Shown piece by piece: positions 26,877-38,384 of a DNA stretch of 64,000 nt. The notes beneath the pieces were generated by a model. The model worked only from the letters and a program-made list of their open reading frames with translations. It made no database searches and had not been told where the DNA came from. How positions within the stretch are numbered: the first letter of the stretch is position 1; the number at the start of each line of letters is the position of its first letter. The translations under genes were made by a program, and so were the position numbers. Source of the stretch: Trypanosoma brucei gambiense DAL972 (Eukaryota > Euglenozoa > Kinetoplastea > Trypanosomatida > Trypanosomatidae); NCBI RefSeq assembly GCF_000210295.1, contig NC_026744.1:4467610-4531609 (forward strand). Reading direction: 5' to 3'.

Positions 26877-29393
26877 TCACTCAAGGGAAAAACTTTCGGT
26901 GGTTACAACCAACGCGCAGTGCCTCGTCTTCTGTTTCCACGACGAAACTGTCGTCACATCCGGAGGAGAATCATCATATCTCTCTCCACACACTCCCTCA
27001 TCCTCTGTACGTGGGGTTGCTACCGCTAACAACTGTGACTGACGAAGACTTGGAATAAATATCTCTTCCGTATCAGAAACCGATGTAACAAAAGAAGCCG
27101 ACGAAGCCGAGAGCTGCGCTTCTGTGCGCCGCCTCTTCTTGCCTAGTGGCGGAGAGGACAGACGAGGCGGACTACTGCTGCACCCATTCCGAGGGGTACT
27201 ACACAAGCTATGCGGAATACCCAACGATGGAGAAGGAGATAAGGCCATAGGGGTGTTCACTCGACTTGTCACGGCGCTGTAGCATGCGGATGCCTGACCA
27301 AAAACAAGGTTGGGCCGCCGCGAGTATATCGACATTACGCTCCGTGCCAATAGTACTATTCTCCCGAGGAAATGCTCTTCTTCACCGCACCATGGGGCTT
27401 CTGCAACAAGCCGTGTTGCGAAGTCAAAATATGCAGAAAGTGAGGCAACCTCATCGCGGCGAAGCTTCCGTGAAATCTCTACTTCATTCCACTCTTGCTT
27501 AACCACCTTTTCCCCTCGCTCGAGTATCGGCGAAGAAGTTTTAGTACCGATGACTTCATCCCTGCTCTGCGCGGTGGCAGGCACATCAAAAATCTGGGGC
27601 GGCAGCGAGTTCTCCAGCCATGTAAACCACTGACTCATGCAAGCCATATTTGACTCAGCGTACTCCTTAAGTTTAAACAACTCCGCGATAACCGGGAGAA
27701 GAGGGGCTGCGCACAACATATTCCCCTCATCGAAACCCCCGCGGCAGCACTTCCCGAGAACGCCACTTAGCACACCAACCACCACGCTGTAGGCACCGCT
27801 ATCAAAGCTAGCAATTTGTTGTACGCACGCAACTACCTGGCCCCACTCAGAACGAAGACGACATACGTCCCTTTTGTCAGTCAAACGTGCAGAGAACTGG
27901 AGAAGGGACAGGCATATGACTCGGATGTCTTCCAGGTGGGACACCCACGCAGTACAACGCACCATGGCTTTAGAGCTGGTGGCGGCACCAGGCCCCTCTG
28001 TCAAGTCAGGCGCTGTTACCCACTGCAATATGCTGAGACAGTGATCAAGAAGAAACGAGGAAGGTTCCGTATCCACACTGAACCCCACAGTTGCGGAGTC
28101 ACCCCGCTTTATATCTTCCCAGCTCCACGATGGTGTCCCATATTCACCCCGCGTCTGAACCGGCAGGTGCGCACCCCCAGTGGTCACTCGATGTATGCCC
28201 TCCCGAATTGACGAAATCAAACCAGCCTCAACCATTCTATCCAGTACGCGGGCACGCATCCTCGGCTCCACAAACGAAACCATGCTGACAAGGGCTGATA
28301 ACGCACGCAAGGGAAGTTCATGCAACAAGGCGTCGAGCCCCTGGCGACCGGAGAAAATGTCAGTGACTAACTTCCCCTTTTTTTGGTAGAGAGCCGTCAC
28401 CATACCTTCGTACTTTGTTGAACAAACAGCGGGCGGCAGAGCGGCGTCTAAAAGGAATTCTAGCAGGTAGCACTCCTGAAGCGCCCCTACGAAGGGTTTC
28501 GTCAGTGAAAACAGCTCCCAGTAAGAGCTATAGCGGCTTAGCTCGGTGAGGAAATCACGACTCGCCGTACCACCTGGCGCAACCTCAGACTTCCTGGCCT
28601 CCATGCAAACGAAGCAAAATAACTTTAAAAGAGCAACGTTAGACGTTACCATATTGCGTAACGGCAAAGACTCGTTGGTATACACCAAAAGAGAGCCCAC
28701 GCATTTGTCAAGCAGCCGCACAAGTTTTTCATTTGGCTTGGATTGTGGAATACAAGACGATGGGATGTCAGAAGCAGCACGCTGCGCAGGTACAGTCACG
28801 GTACCTTTGCCTCGGCTACCCGTGGCGCGAGTTGAAGACGACAGGGAACGTGAAGAATTGTTTCGGTTGCACAACGTAATCTTCGGCAAACCACCGGTGT
28901 ACCTCCAAGTTAGTGCGTATCCATGACAAAGGAGCTTCAGTGTTTCCGCTGCGGCCTTCCTACTTCGTAAGAGCGCTTTCCCATCAAAATCCAGCACAGT
29001 GTCTGAAAACTGCTGACACGTAATGGGAGAGTCCAAATCCACGACAGAGGCCGTGGGTGGCACCAACATCTGTCCACATACGGCAAGCCCAGTTTGTTGC
29101 CCACATTGTACATCCCGATTAAAAGAAATGCAAGTGACCTCCGCATCACCACAGTCATTCTGCGGATCATCCCACTGAGGCAAAGACGCATGCGCCGAGC
29201 GTGTTGGCGATTGGGTCGGTGATTGCGGTGGTGAGCCCCCAAGTGGAGGATGCTCCATGAACCCAACGTCCTCCTCTGTGAATTCCGGCTGAGAGGCAAT
29301 CAAACGTGCATGAAGCCTCTGCAACGCAGTCTGTACAATAACCTCACCTTCAATACAGTTATCCAAGGCGCCACTGATGCTCCCTGTCCACAT
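26877..29393 (-). CDS. Unidentified helical protein (838 aa)
   Basis: An ATG-initiated minus-strand frame. The N-terminal 110 residues contain a Ser/Pro repeat (SPPQSPTQSPTRS) with likely phosphorylation sites. Residues about 215-660 are predicted almost entirely helical with regularly spaced leucines (for example LLHELPLRALSALVSMVSF and LLDKCVGSLLVY), resembling an ARM/HEAT-type solenoid without a clear consensus. The C-terminus is Ser-rich with a basic cluster GKKRRRTE (about 770) that could be a nuclear localisation signal. No catalytic motif is seen. A nuclear scaffold is a guess from the basic cluster only. Strong splicing signals upstream are not obvious; the 5' flank is rich in microsatellites. 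Confidence 0.75.
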   Translation of the reverse strand: MWTGSISGALDNCIEGEVIVQTALQRLHARLIASQPEFTEEDVGFMEHPPLGGSPPQSPTQSPTRSAHASLPQWDDPQNDCGDAEVTCISFNRDVQCGQQTGLAVCGQMLVPPTASVVDLDSPITCQQFSDTVLDFDGKALLRSRKAAAETLKLLCHGYALTWRYTGGLPKITLCNRNNSSRSLSSSTRATGSRGKGTVTVPAQRAASDIPSSCIPQSKPNEKLVRLLDKCVGSLLVYTNESLPLRNMVTSNVALLKLFCFVCMEARKSEVAPGGTASRDFLTELSRYSSYWELFSLTKPFVGALQECYLLEFLLDAALPPAVCSTKYEGMVTALYQKKGKLVTDIFSGRQGLDALLHELPLRALSALVSMVSFVEPRMRARVLDRMVEAGLISSIREGIHRVTTGGAHLPVQTRGEYGTPSWSWEDIKRGDSATVGFSVDTEPSSFLLDHCLSILQWVTAPDLTEGPGAATSSKAMVRCTAWVSHLEDIRVICLSLLQFSARLTDKRDVCRLRSEWGQVVACVQQIASFDSGAYSVVVGVLSGVLGKCCRGGFDEGNMLCAAPLLPVIAELFKLKEYAESNMACMSQWFTWLENSLPPQIFDVPATAQSRDEVIGTKTSSPILERGEKVVKQEWNEVEISRKLRRDEVASLSAYFDFATRLVAEAPWCGEEEHFLGRIVLLARSVMSIYSRRPNLVFGQASACYSAVTSRVNTPMALSPSPSLGIPHSLCSTPRNGCSSSPPRLSSPPLGKKRRRTEAQLSASSASFVTSVSDTEEIFIPSLRQSQLLAVATPRTEDEGVCGERYDDSPPDVTTVSSWKQKTRHCALVVTTESFSLE

Positions 29394-32132
29394 TAATCAA
29401 CGATATATTTCGAATACTGCCACTAGTATGTATATAAATATATATTTATTTAATATGTATGTGTGTGTGTGTGTGTTTCCTCGCCTGCACTTGCGTTTGT
29501 GTGCTCGGTTCCTGTGGCCCTCCTTAGGGGGAAAAAATCAAAAAGGCAGGCGATACGCCAAACACCTTCAGCGCACAGGAATTTATAAGGAACAAAACAA
29601 CAACAACAAAAAAAAAAGAAACACAGTTGTGGAGCAGAGGAAAGCAAAAGCATGGACAGTGAACACACGCATTCATCCAACTGGAGCCCAGTCGGTAGAC
29701 ACCGCACTGGCAAAGGCAGCGAACAGGTAAAAAAGAGTGGTAATTGCCGTGAACGTACGCACTCGAGTGGGAACTGAGAAAGCAAAATGATGCGGCAGTG
29801 GGGCGAGGGTGAGGGACGCCCCCCCCCCTTCCAAAAAAAAAAGGGGGGGATGAAGCAGCGACAATCGCAGAGATATTAGCAAAAATGAAGAAAACATGAA
29901 GGGGAACGGACTGACAATAATCGAGCCAAAGCCAGTGTGTGGGTGTGTGGGGAGGAGGAGGAGGAACAGCACCGACGCACGTGCAACACGCAATTCCGGA
30001 CTCCCCCGCCTTCAAAAGCACAGCTCCACCAAAGTGACGCCCTCATATCACGTAAGCACATCATGATACAACGTAGGTACCGTCCTATAAGCTGAACAAA
30101 AACTGGGAAAGTAAACGCTATTGAGAGAATCTTGTGTCTCCTGGCCACGGCACAACACACACACACACACACACAGACACACGCACACATACACATACAT
30201 GCATACATACATGCCTCCCCTTACATGTAATAAAAAAAAGCAGAAGGGAGTTCGCGTCACACTCAACTGTGGCTTAAAATGTGTTGTGGGTTTTCAGTTC
30301 ATTCCCCTCCACACGATGCGGTGTCATGGGGGAGGGAAAAAAAAAAAGCGAGCCTTTCGCAGAGCGTCACGCAAACACGGCTCTTCCCGTACACGTTGAC
30401 GAGCCGCGTCGCCGCGTTCGACCGCTAAAAGTTATCATTTCTGCCGTTGCCTCATTTTTAGTGCACAGCACTCTCCTTAGTGTGTAGCGTGCAGAGAAAG
30501 AGAAAAAAAGGAATAAGTGAGAAGATAGTCTCAGCGACAGTGGAAGGGAACAGCCGACGGGGAGTTTTTAAAATATTTTTAAGGGCATCAGCGACCAATG
30601 TTCAAACAAGCGTTGGTTAACACACAAGTCTGACAAGTGAAAGAGGAGGGATAAAATTGAAAAAGACGAGGAGGTAAAGTAAAAGGGGAAGTGGCAAGCA
30701 TGTCAGCACACCAGCATGATATATGTATATATAACAAAACAAAAAGAAAAAAATCAGCATCGTCGAGGTCATTCTCGAACCGCGGTCGTGTCGAGAAGGT
30801 ACTCAAATAAGCTGAGATAACGGGACGAAGTACGAATGTACGGAACAATGGAAACAAAAGCATCTATTCCTCGTACTCATGCGATGCGCGGCTCGCAGTT
30901 GCCAATATCGAACACCTGAACGAAACATATGCCAATGAACAAGAAAAAAAAAAAAAGAAGGATTAGGGGGAAAGAGGAAAGGGGAAAGGAAAGGCACTGG
31001 AGGGAAAGCAAAAGTTGCCCTCACCCCTCCTTGCACACCTCATAAAATACCTCCTCCTCCTCCTCCCACCCCGGCCCCTCCTCCTCCTCCGTCTACGCTC
31101 AACCTGATCCACGTAACTCTGAATGAGACGAAAGAGTCCACACAAATATTTTTTCCCCCCGTCTTTTTTTCTGTCTTACCCAAAATAATAATAGTAATAA
31201 TGATAACGACAATAATAAGCAACAACCACCCGCCCTTGTAAGAGGAAAAAGTGGAAACAAATGCGTAACCATCCATGGCACCATATATGCCACCAAATGG
31301 GCGATTGCTCATTTGAATGGAAAATGAAAACGAGAGCTGTGTTTGGGACAAGAGAAAGAGAAAAAGCATGTAAATACACTTAGACTCCTTCACTTTCCGT
31401 TTTTTCTCCTATCGTTTCCCAAACAAGCATCATCATACGCATAGCTCTTATTTTCGTTCTTTTCAGTAAAATATTTCTGTCACCTACAAAGACGGTGGGC
31501 ACCATTCCCTCTCTAGCACGTCATACATTCTGCGTTAGAAGAAGGAAAGCGGAATGGTATTCTCCTCAATACTTTTTTATTCCTTACCTCCCACTCTCCA
31601 ACCTAATAACAACACAAAAGTGCAAACTCTTATGCACTTTTTTTCCTTTCCTTCTTTTTTTGTTTCGGGAGGGGGGGAGTTCTTCTCTCTCACTCTCCCT
31701 TCTTCTTCTCTCTACAACATTCCTCTCCTATGCTAGGTGGTTTGCTCGCCTCTGTCGTCACATGACTCAAGCCCATTCTTTTTACTCCCCCTCCCCTAAC
31801 TTCTGACTTGGCTTTTACTTTTCGGGTTCCATTACGCTCTCTCCTCCCCGCCGCAGATGATACACACAAACCAACCCCCCTCCCCCACTTTCCCTCCTCT
31901 TCTGCACATATTTTATATTACTTCCTCCTTTTCCCAATTCCCCTCACCAGAGTTAATTACCTCTTTGTGTGTTAGCCTTCTCTTACCACCTCTCCCTTCC
32001 CAGGCAACAAGAAAGCCGAACAACAACTCACACTGATATATCCCTCAACTACACAAGTAAATACGGAGAATAGGAGAAGGTGACTGACGAAGTCGTTCCA
32101 AATATTCCCCTCCAAATCAACCGATTCTTCTG
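29394..32132. other. Long intergenic region, 2.7 kb, with strong strand asymmetry
   Basis: No gene is evident. The left part (29.4-31.4 kb) has a GT tract (29459-29476), a CA tract (about 30151-30175) and many A/G runs. From about 31.45 to 32.0 kb the plus strand is strongly pyrimidine-rich, for example CTCTCTCACTCTCCCTTC near 31685 and CTCCCCCACTTTCCCTCC near 31880. The 3' untranslated region of the PP4 mRNA, read from the minus strand, is therefore polypurine-rich. Small frames here are low-complexity. Confidence 0.55.
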
Positions 32133-33044
32133 TTACAAGAAATAATCCGGCACAGTAGGCTTGGACGACTCCCGTGCATCATCCGGAGCGGCCTCAAAAA
32201 GTTTAAAATTTTTGTTGAGGTGTTCGTCTAACTCTAGAATCGAGGCGACATTCATGCAGCGATAGCAATAGTTCGGCGCCGACCAGACTGTCACAAGCGC
32301 ATCGTTGAACATTACCTTGTAACCTTCCATCACAAGCTGGTGCGAACGGCACAGAAGGTCCAGTTTATTCGATTCAAGGAAAGTACGTACGACATCCTCG
32401 CCGTAGAGGTATCCAGCGCCGCGCGGGCTTAGGCCCCACCCTTCAATTTCCTCAGGATCTGACCATAAGAGATCACACATGGCCCCTTCATGCGGTACCT
32501 CACACCGGCGCTCGATAGCCTCCATTTGACTTACAGTGGAAATCATTGGCGAAAGCCCGGCGTGCACACACAGTATCTTTTCCTCGACAACACACACGAG
32601 AGGAAGGAGATCAAATACATCTGTGCAGTAGCGCCACACGTTTACACTTCCGTACTTACGAAGGCACTCGTCGTAGAAACCGTAGACTTGGGTGATTTGG
32701 CGGGACTCGTGATTGCCGCGAAGGAGTGCTACGCGACTGGTATACTTCACCTTAAGGGCAAGCAGTAAGAGAAATGTCTCCACACCATGGTGGCCGCGAT
32801 CGACGTAGTCGCCCATAAATACATAATTGACGTCAGGAACATCACCTCCCACACGAAACATCTCAATAAGATCAAAAAATTGAGCATGAATGTCACCCAC
32901 GATCGTACACGGTGCGCGAATAACATGCGTGTTTGATTCCCCATCAAGAATACTGCGCGCCTTATTACACAACTTCATAACCTCAGATTCCCGGGGGCAT
33001 ACCCCCTTCCCGACAGTTTCCAGGAACTGGTCTATCGTGTCCAT
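32133..33044 (-). CDS. PPP4C: PP2A-family Ser/Thr phosphatase catalytic subunit, PP4-like (303 aa)
   Basis: A full-length PPP-family catalytic subunit. The metal and active-site motifs are GDIHA (50-54), GDYVDRG (78-84) and GNHE (110-113), plus the later VHAGLSP and the SAPNYCYRC region. The C-terminus, [20 protein letters not shown], has the PP2A/PP4/PP6-type DYFL end whose last Leu is usually methylated. EAAP and the preceding ILELDEHL match PP4 better than PP2A or PP6. PP4 acts with regulatory subunits R2/R3 in DNA repair, centrosome and splicing functions in other eukaryotes. Unusual here, Ala replaces the Gly of GDxHG and of HGG. Metal ligands Asp51, His53, Asp79 and Asn111 and the general acid His112 are present, so it should be active. 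The symbol is by homology. Confidence 0.85.
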   Translation of the reverse strand: MDTIDQFLETVGKGVCPRESEVMKLCNKARSILDGESNTHVIRAPCTIVGDIHAQFFDLIEMFRVGGDVPDVNYVFMGDYVDRGHHGVETFLLLLALKVKYTSRVALLRGNHESRQITQVYGFYDECLRKYGSVNVWRYCTDVFDLLPLVCVVEEKILCVHAGLSPMISTVSQMEAIERRCEVPHEGAMCDLLWSDPEEIEGWGLSPRGAGYLYGEDVVRTFLESNKLDLLCRSHQLVMEGYKVMFNDALVTVWSAPNYCYRCMNVASILELDEHLNKNFKLFEAAPDDARESSKPTVPDYFL

Positions 33045-33667
33045 GAGGGGTTGCTCTAAGAACAGTGGCGCAAACTACAAAACCTTCTTCAAAATGAAAA
33101 AATGAGTGCGGCAGCGTAAGCAGTCAAACAGCGAGGCAAATATGAATATATGCACACATACGAAGAAAAGAAAAAGAACGCTTCCGTCAGTGCAAACAGT
33201 GATAAAGGCAACAAAGCATACGATGACCGAGTAGCTTGGAAAAGGCACCTGCACGTGCAGGTGGAAACATAAAGTTGCGCGCTAACGTAGATGTTGACTC
33301 AAACGTTATATGCAAGTCCGAAAAAAAAAATCTGAGAGGGGAGGTAAGGCAATAAATATACTCATAAAGAACCACATACAACCCACTTGGATGTCAAGAA
33401 GATATGGTTTACCCCCGCGGCACATCTCAAGGCTTTCCTCGAGAAAAGTGGGTGAACAGGTAAAGGAGGGAAAGAGACAGAAATAAAATAATAATAATAA
33501 TAGTAATAAGGTGGCTACAAAGGAGAAAGTATGAGCAATCGAAACCGGTTGGCAAATGCAAATGATGAAAAACACACCTTACAGTGTCTTTACTTTACCG
33601 TGGCGGCGCGCGTCCACATGTGCGCTCGAGTGTTCACGTCTAAAGACACAAGGAGATACAACCGCAC
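33045..33667. other. Intergenic between the J-protein and PP4 genes
   Basis: It contains an ATA-type trinucleotide run near 33485-33510 and A-rich sequence. No gene seen; minus frames here are short and hydrophobic only because of T-rich DNA. Confidence 0.5.
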
Positions 33668-34594
33668 CTATCTACTTCGGTCATAGTTTCCCAGGGCGTC
33701 GGCTAAGATGGCAGCTTCCATAACACCATCGCCATCGACGATCCCCTTCTCAACAAAGTCTCTATAGTTAAAGTTCGAATACTTCCCAATGAGTTTCTCC
33801 ATCTCACATGTATACGATTTTTCATTCTGCTTCCATACAAAGTCCAGTCGACTACTCTGAGCGGGGGGCTGTGCTCTCAACTGCATGCTCTCCGCAGTCG
33901 GTGGGGCGCTGTCGTGGCGTGTACGGAAATCGTTCAACATGCTTCGTTTTATTGATGACAAACCCGAACTGGGATTTGCTCCGCTCTTGCCGGGGTCCCC
34001 GCTCCTCACGCGGCCAATACCAGAATTCGTTGCCTCCTGCTGCTTCATTTCTAGGCGTTGCATCAACTCTGCAGTGGTTAAATGGCGCATGGCTGACGCA
34101 GCAGACGCACGCTGAGACCCCTCTTCCTTTGCACGAGCACGCATTCGCTCGTACTCGGCCTTAAAGTCAGGATTTTGAGCGTCATACTCAGCTCGGCGGC
34201 GCATCTCCTCCTCACGCTGTTTCTCGAATTCACTCCGGTTCCTCATCTTCTCTTCATCCTCCTTGCGCTTCCTCTCCACAAACAGGCGGAGCTCCTCCGC
34301 TGACAGCTCGACATTGGGATCCATCATCGGATCATATTTCCGCGCCTGTCCCTCAATGTGGGTGCGAAGGCGCTGGTTATCATACATTTCACGCTGCGTG
34401 GGATCGGAAAGTATGCTGTGCGCGAAGCTGACCTCCTTGAAGACCTCTACACCCTCAGGATTCTTATCGGGGTGGTATACAACCGCAAGCTTGTAGTACG
34501 CACGGCGGATTTCTGCGTCTGTTGCGGTCCTCGGGACACCGAGCACCTCGTAAAGGGCGGTATTGCCAATCAGCTCAAACACATCTGACCCCAT
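33668..34594 (-). CDS. J-domain protein with charged coiled-coil region (308 aa)
   Basis: The J-domain spans about residues 13-78: [23 protein letters not shown], the HPD triad at 41-43, then [16 protein letters not shown]. It recruits and stimulates an Hsp70. There is no Gly/Phe region or zinc centre, so this is a class III (type C) J-protein. Residues about 95-195 are a Glu/Arg/Lys-rich helix, probably a long single helix or coiled coil, followed by a polar region and a globular C-terminal end (about 240-308). No signal peptide or membrane segment. The longest frame opens at a GTG (34618); the first ATG is at 34592-34594 and is used here because it leaves a complete J-domain. The client or location is not evident. 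Confidence 0.85.
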   Translation of the reverse strand: MGSDVFELIGNTALYEVLGVPRTATDAEIRRAYYKLAVVYHPDKNPEGVEVFKEVSFAHSILSDPTQREMYDNQRLRTHIEGQARKYDPMMDPNVELSAEELRLFVERKRKEDEEKMRNRSEFEKQREEEMRRRAEYDAQNPDFKAEYERMRARAKEEGSQRASAASAMRHLTTAELMQRLEMKQQEATNSGIGRVRSGDPGKSGANPSSGLSSIKRSMLNDFRTRHDSAPPTAESMQLRAQPPAQSSRLDFVWKQNEKSYTCEMEKLIGKYSNFNYRDFVEKGIVDGDGVMEAAILADALGNYDRSR

Positions 34595-35121
34595 TTGAAA
34601 GTAGCCGGTCCACACCACAAAATGTATAGTTGGGTAACAATGCGGCAGTATAATATGTGCACGAAGGTAATATCCTTCCCCCCTCGCAGTGTAAAACTTA
34701 ATCCGGACCCTTTCTGTATTCTCAGCCTTTTTTTCTTCTTTGTGCCGTTTCCCCTTGCCCTATTGCAACAACGACAGACACCCAACTCAAACGAAACGTT
34801 ACCTAGCTCACAGCCCCTAACGTCGCACACCTAATGAACAGCGTGTAAAGCAAGTAAAATCGAGCAGGGAAATCAACCTAAAACACAAACAGCAGGGATT
34901 TAAGTAGAAACGCTCTTAAGAGTACAAATGGATGTGCGGCATTGGCGAAAATTATTCTTGTAACGAAAACTTTTGACTTAACTCGCTGCCTGGTACGCCC
35001 TCTGTTACCACAATCATCTTTTCCCACGCACCAAAAGCAAGACCCGTCAAGTAGAGGGGGGGGGGAGAAATGCTTTGGCTTTGATGAGCCAAGGACCTTG
35101 GCCCAACACAGCCTACGCCTC
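34595..35121. other. Intergenic between the EngB-type and J-protein genes
   Basis: The plus strand is pyrimidine-rich around 34720-34765. A run of ten G lies near 35057-35066. No gene visible. Confidence 0.5.
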
Positions 35122-37089
35122 CTACGCAGCCCAGAAACCGGTCTTCTTCGTCGACCGTCCACGGTTCTTCATGGTACGCGCGGAGTAACTCTGACCACCG
35201 AAGCCTGTACGCTTTAGGCCCTTCAGAACTTCCATGCCACCTGCGTGGGCCCGACTACGTGTAACCCCAAAGACGGCGCTTCGTGCCTGTTGGCCCGCAC
35301 CGGCAAGCCAGGGGCACATGTAACCCTCAGCCTGCATGTGAAGTGAGCGCTGCTTCCGCCCACAGGCAACATACCTTTTGAGTACCTTATCGAGAGCGCA
35401 TCGCCGCATGCTCTTTTCCCGGGGGCGGCGTAGCGACCTTCCTTTATTTTCCAGTGTGTCTTCACTTCCTGTAGCCTCCAAGAACGTTCCACTCCCAGTT
35501 GCGTCCCCAGTCAAAAACTCCTCGTAAGTGTTGGCTCCCGAATGCTGAGCAAACGCTGCAAAGGACCCCGCCTGACCAGCGGCCAGCTGAACCACCGAGG
35601 GAGGCACCATGCTTTTAGGTATACACACGCCGTTAATGGTTCTAATAGTTTCCATATGCGCACCAAAGCGGGAAGGGGAGAAGGGTGAAGCACCTGGTGC
35701 ATCTCCCCCCAAAGAGCCCGTGGGTTTACAAGAAAGATGCTCGGAGGTCTCGTGTTTTATTGTCGGTGAAGGACAAGGGGAAACTGGTTGAACTCTGTTG
35801 ACTGCTTCTTCCCGCTGCAAATCAGTGTGACCGACTCTGGAAGTGAGCAGAAGTCCTTCTCGAGTAGAGGGATGCTCGTGGAAACACTGTGGCATTTTTG
35901 TCGGTGAAACGGCAACGACTCCGAGAGGCACCCCCTCTAACAAAGAGGAGTCCGGTATGGTTCCTTCTGCAGCTATCGTTAGCCTCGCCAACAACGGGGA
36001 GTGCGCAACGATGGTACCTTCATCTATGTCTATCCCCTTGCTGCCACCATCGTCACCAATGAGGTTAGCACCTAATTTTTCCTTGGTGGAGAGTCGCATG
36101 GCCATGGGTGAGGTGGTCAGGTGCCTTGACTTGGCCTCTTGGTGTAGAGAAACGAAGTGTTGCAATGATAAGTTGTCATCCTGGGGGACGATGAAAGACT
36201 CCACCGGGTAACGCTCCTCCACTGCACGCACTTCATCAAAGGTGGGTGGCGCATAGCTCAGCTCTTTAAGCCCATTGTAACTCAGATCTTCGACACGAAC
36301 AAGATCTGTCGTGCAGTAGTGGGTAATATCATGTTGCAAGGCTGTCATGTTAATGCACCTTTCCGGTCGACTTGAATCAGCTCTCACACCCAAGACAGGA
36401 ACGTCCTCCGTGCCCAAAAAATTGTAGATGCTTTCCACTTGGCGTCGGAGTGCAGCACCGTCACCGCCAAAGTAGTCAAGCTTGCTGATAATGATGGAGA
36501 ATGGTATTTGCTCATTCCGCAGAAACACAAATATTTCCTCGTCCCGGGGTTGCACAGGCTTTGTGGCCTCCATTACCCAATACACTCGCTTTAGTGGTCC
36601 CTTCGAACGCAGCGCTAAGTAACGGAACAGAATTGCGAAGGCACTCGCACGTTCGGCCACACTCTGTGGGAGATGTCGACCTTTCCATCCACCGTAACCA
36701 GGGGTGTCAACAAGCAATAAGGCGTCACCCACGTTGAAGAACTGCAGCAACCGCGTGGTTCCACGCACTCTTCCGGCACGACCCAGTCTCGGGTTGCGTA
36801 AAAGGCAGGAAATGATGGATGACTTCCCCACGTTGGGTTTTCCGATAAAACAAACCTCCGGAAACGAATGTAGGCCCTCAGGTAAGGCGGAGACGACATC
36901 AACATTCTTAAGGTGCATGTTGCCCCTAGAAAATACTTCATCACTGAGCTTCGCCACTAACTCATCCCGTGGCGACATTAAATGGGGCGGGTCGTTACCC
37001 CACGGCTTCTGACATGACGAGGCAGGCGTGAGCTGCCGCCGTGCTTGTCCAATCCCGCTGCAGCACAAGAGACGTGTACATATGCACAT
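35122..37089 (-). CDS. EngB/YsxC-type GTPase, probably mitochondrial (655 aa)
   Basis: Residues about 75-270 form an EngB-type GTPase domain: G1 GKPNVGKSS (83-91), the RGTTR switch (109-113), DTPGYGG (128-134) and SKLD (202-205) in place of the usual TKxD/NKxD. EngB GTPases help assemble the large ribosomal subunit in bacteria and organelles, and a mitochondrial EngB is part of trypanosome mitoribosome assembly. The N-terminus is rich in Cys/Arg/Ser with no acids before residue 33, consistent with import. Unlike bacterial EngB (about 200 residues), there is a 380-residue C-terminal extension that is largely Ser/Pro-rich and ends in a basic stretch. The longest frame starts at GTG (37110); the first ATG is at 37087-37089. 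An acceptor near 37191 is consistent. Confidence 0.85.
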   Translation of the reverse strand: MCICTRLLCCSGIGQARRQLTPASSCQKPWGNDPPHLMSPRDELVAKLSDEVFSRGNMHLKNVDVVSALPEGLHSFPEVCFIGKPNVGKSSIISCLLRNPRLGRAGRVRGTTRLLQFFNVGDALLLVDTPGYGGWKGRHLPQSVAERASAFAILFRYLALRSKGPLKRVYWVMEATKPVQPRDEEIFVFLRNEQIPFSIIISKLDYFGGDGAALRRQVESIYNFLGTEDVPVLGVRADSSRPERCINMTALQHDITHYCTTDLVRVEDLSYNGLKELSYAPPTFDEVRAVEERYPVESFIVPQDDNLSLQHFVSLHQEAKSRHLTTSPMAMRLSTKEKLGANLIGDDGGSKGIDIDEGTIVAHSPLLARLTIAAEGTIPDSSLLEGVPLGVVAVSPTKMPQCFHEHPSTREGLLLTSRVGHTDLQREEAVNRVQPVSPCPSPTIKHETSEHLSCKPTGSLGGDAPGASPFSPSRFGAHMETIRTINGVCIPKSMVPPSVVQLAAGQAGSFAAFAQHSGANTYEEFLTGDATGSGTFLEATGSEDTLENKGRSLRRPREKSMRRCALDKVLKRYVACGRKQRSLHMQAEGYMCPWLAGAGQQARSAVFGVTRSRAHAGGMEVLKGLKRTGFGGQSYSARTMKNRGRSTKKTGFWAA

Positions 37090-38384
37090 CGCTGTGCCAG
37101 TTGAGCGCACACGAGAATCAACCAGAACAAGCGGTGGTTAGTTGTGTCTGCGCGCAGAAAACACAAGGAAACGAAAGTGATTTCCTGTACCTGCTGGTCA
37201 GACACGAAGAAGAAAACATTCTGGCGCATATTCCGAATAAGTTGGTTGAGAAGAAACATAAAAAAGGGGGAAAAGAAAAAAAAAGTTGAAGAACACAAAC
37301 ATTCAGAGTAGGTTAAGGTCAAGGGGAAAACGGACAGTAACAGAAGCAAAGCACAACTAAAGAAGAATAGGTGCAGTTAGTGTTCTCCCTTCCGTGTGGA
37401 GAAAGAAAACGAATATTGCTGGAGGGTCAGACTACTGAAATACATGCAACCCCTTTCCTTTACTACAAAACAGTCTTATTTGTCTCTTTTTTTTTTCCTC
37501 TTTTCGCGTAACTACCAATTGGGTGGACATCCCTCACGCAACCCCCTCTCTTTTTGTTCATGCTTTCAGCATTGTTTTCCTCTGTATGTTGTTTTTTGTT
37601 TTTGCCGTTGCTGCGTTTTCTTTCCGATGCCGACCACAATTTACCTTTTTCTCTCTTAAATGATTTCTTCAGGGCATACATTTTATACACACGTGTGCGT
37701 ATACTTCTCATTCCCTTTCCTACCCCCATCGTCGGTGATGAGCCCATTTTTCTTGTGCGTTTGATACAGTTAGGTGCACGATCTATACACAAAGCTCACC
37801 ACGAAGGGGTTCTCACTCAACATTTCTTTACTGATTTCTCTTGAACTTATCCTTGTTTCTCCTTCACTCTGTCTTGTTTTTGTTCGTGTATACCAGAAAT
37901 AACCTTCCCCCTATCACCTCGCAAATTTATTTCTACATATATTGTCGAAGACAGTGATAATATGGAGCGCACACACAAGCCACACTTCCCCACATGCAGC
38001 ATCGCTCCTTGTCAAATGCCGTTTGTACCCTGGAAATAAATGGGATGCTTTGTTTTTTTACTTTTTTAAAGAAAAAACAGACGATCTTTCCAGCGCAGCT
38101 CCTCACTCATCATATCCCAATATGATGTTGCCACCGAAGATGACGGAGTATACAGTCCTTTGCATCCACGCTTCTGGCATATGCACCCCAGCCTGCTGCA
38201 GCACTCATACGCCTCTAAAGCATGGAACCCTGAATAAACAACCGGCCTCACTGCAACATCCATTAACCACTTCTCCATCTATCGATGTTACCTCTCACTA
38301 CCCAACGCAACGACTTCCGGAACCACCCCGATGCACTATCATCATCCTCTCCCCTCCGCCACAAAAGTTGTGTGCAGCGGGAGG
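37090..38384. other. Intergenic between AIR9 and the EngB-type gene
   Basis: The part nearest EngB (37190-37290) is purine-rich on the plus strand, giving pyrimidine tracts and an acceptor on the minus strand. From 37450 to 37920 the asymmetry reverses and the plus strand is T/C-rich, so the AIR9 3' untranslated region is purine-rich. No gene seen. Confidence 0.5.
37191..37220 (-). promoter_or_regulatory. Candidate trans-splice acceptor of the EngB-type gene
   Basis: The minus strand reads GTTTTCTTCTTCGTGTCTG then ACCAGCAG; the last AG is at 37191-37192, about 100 bases before the ATG. Other AGs nearby could also be used. Confidence 0.45.

Noticed and set aside
29394..31400. CRISPR-like or structured repeats
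   Set aside because: The repeats are simple dinucleotide and homopolymer tracts with no repeat-spacer pattern; this is a eukaryotic nuclear sequence.
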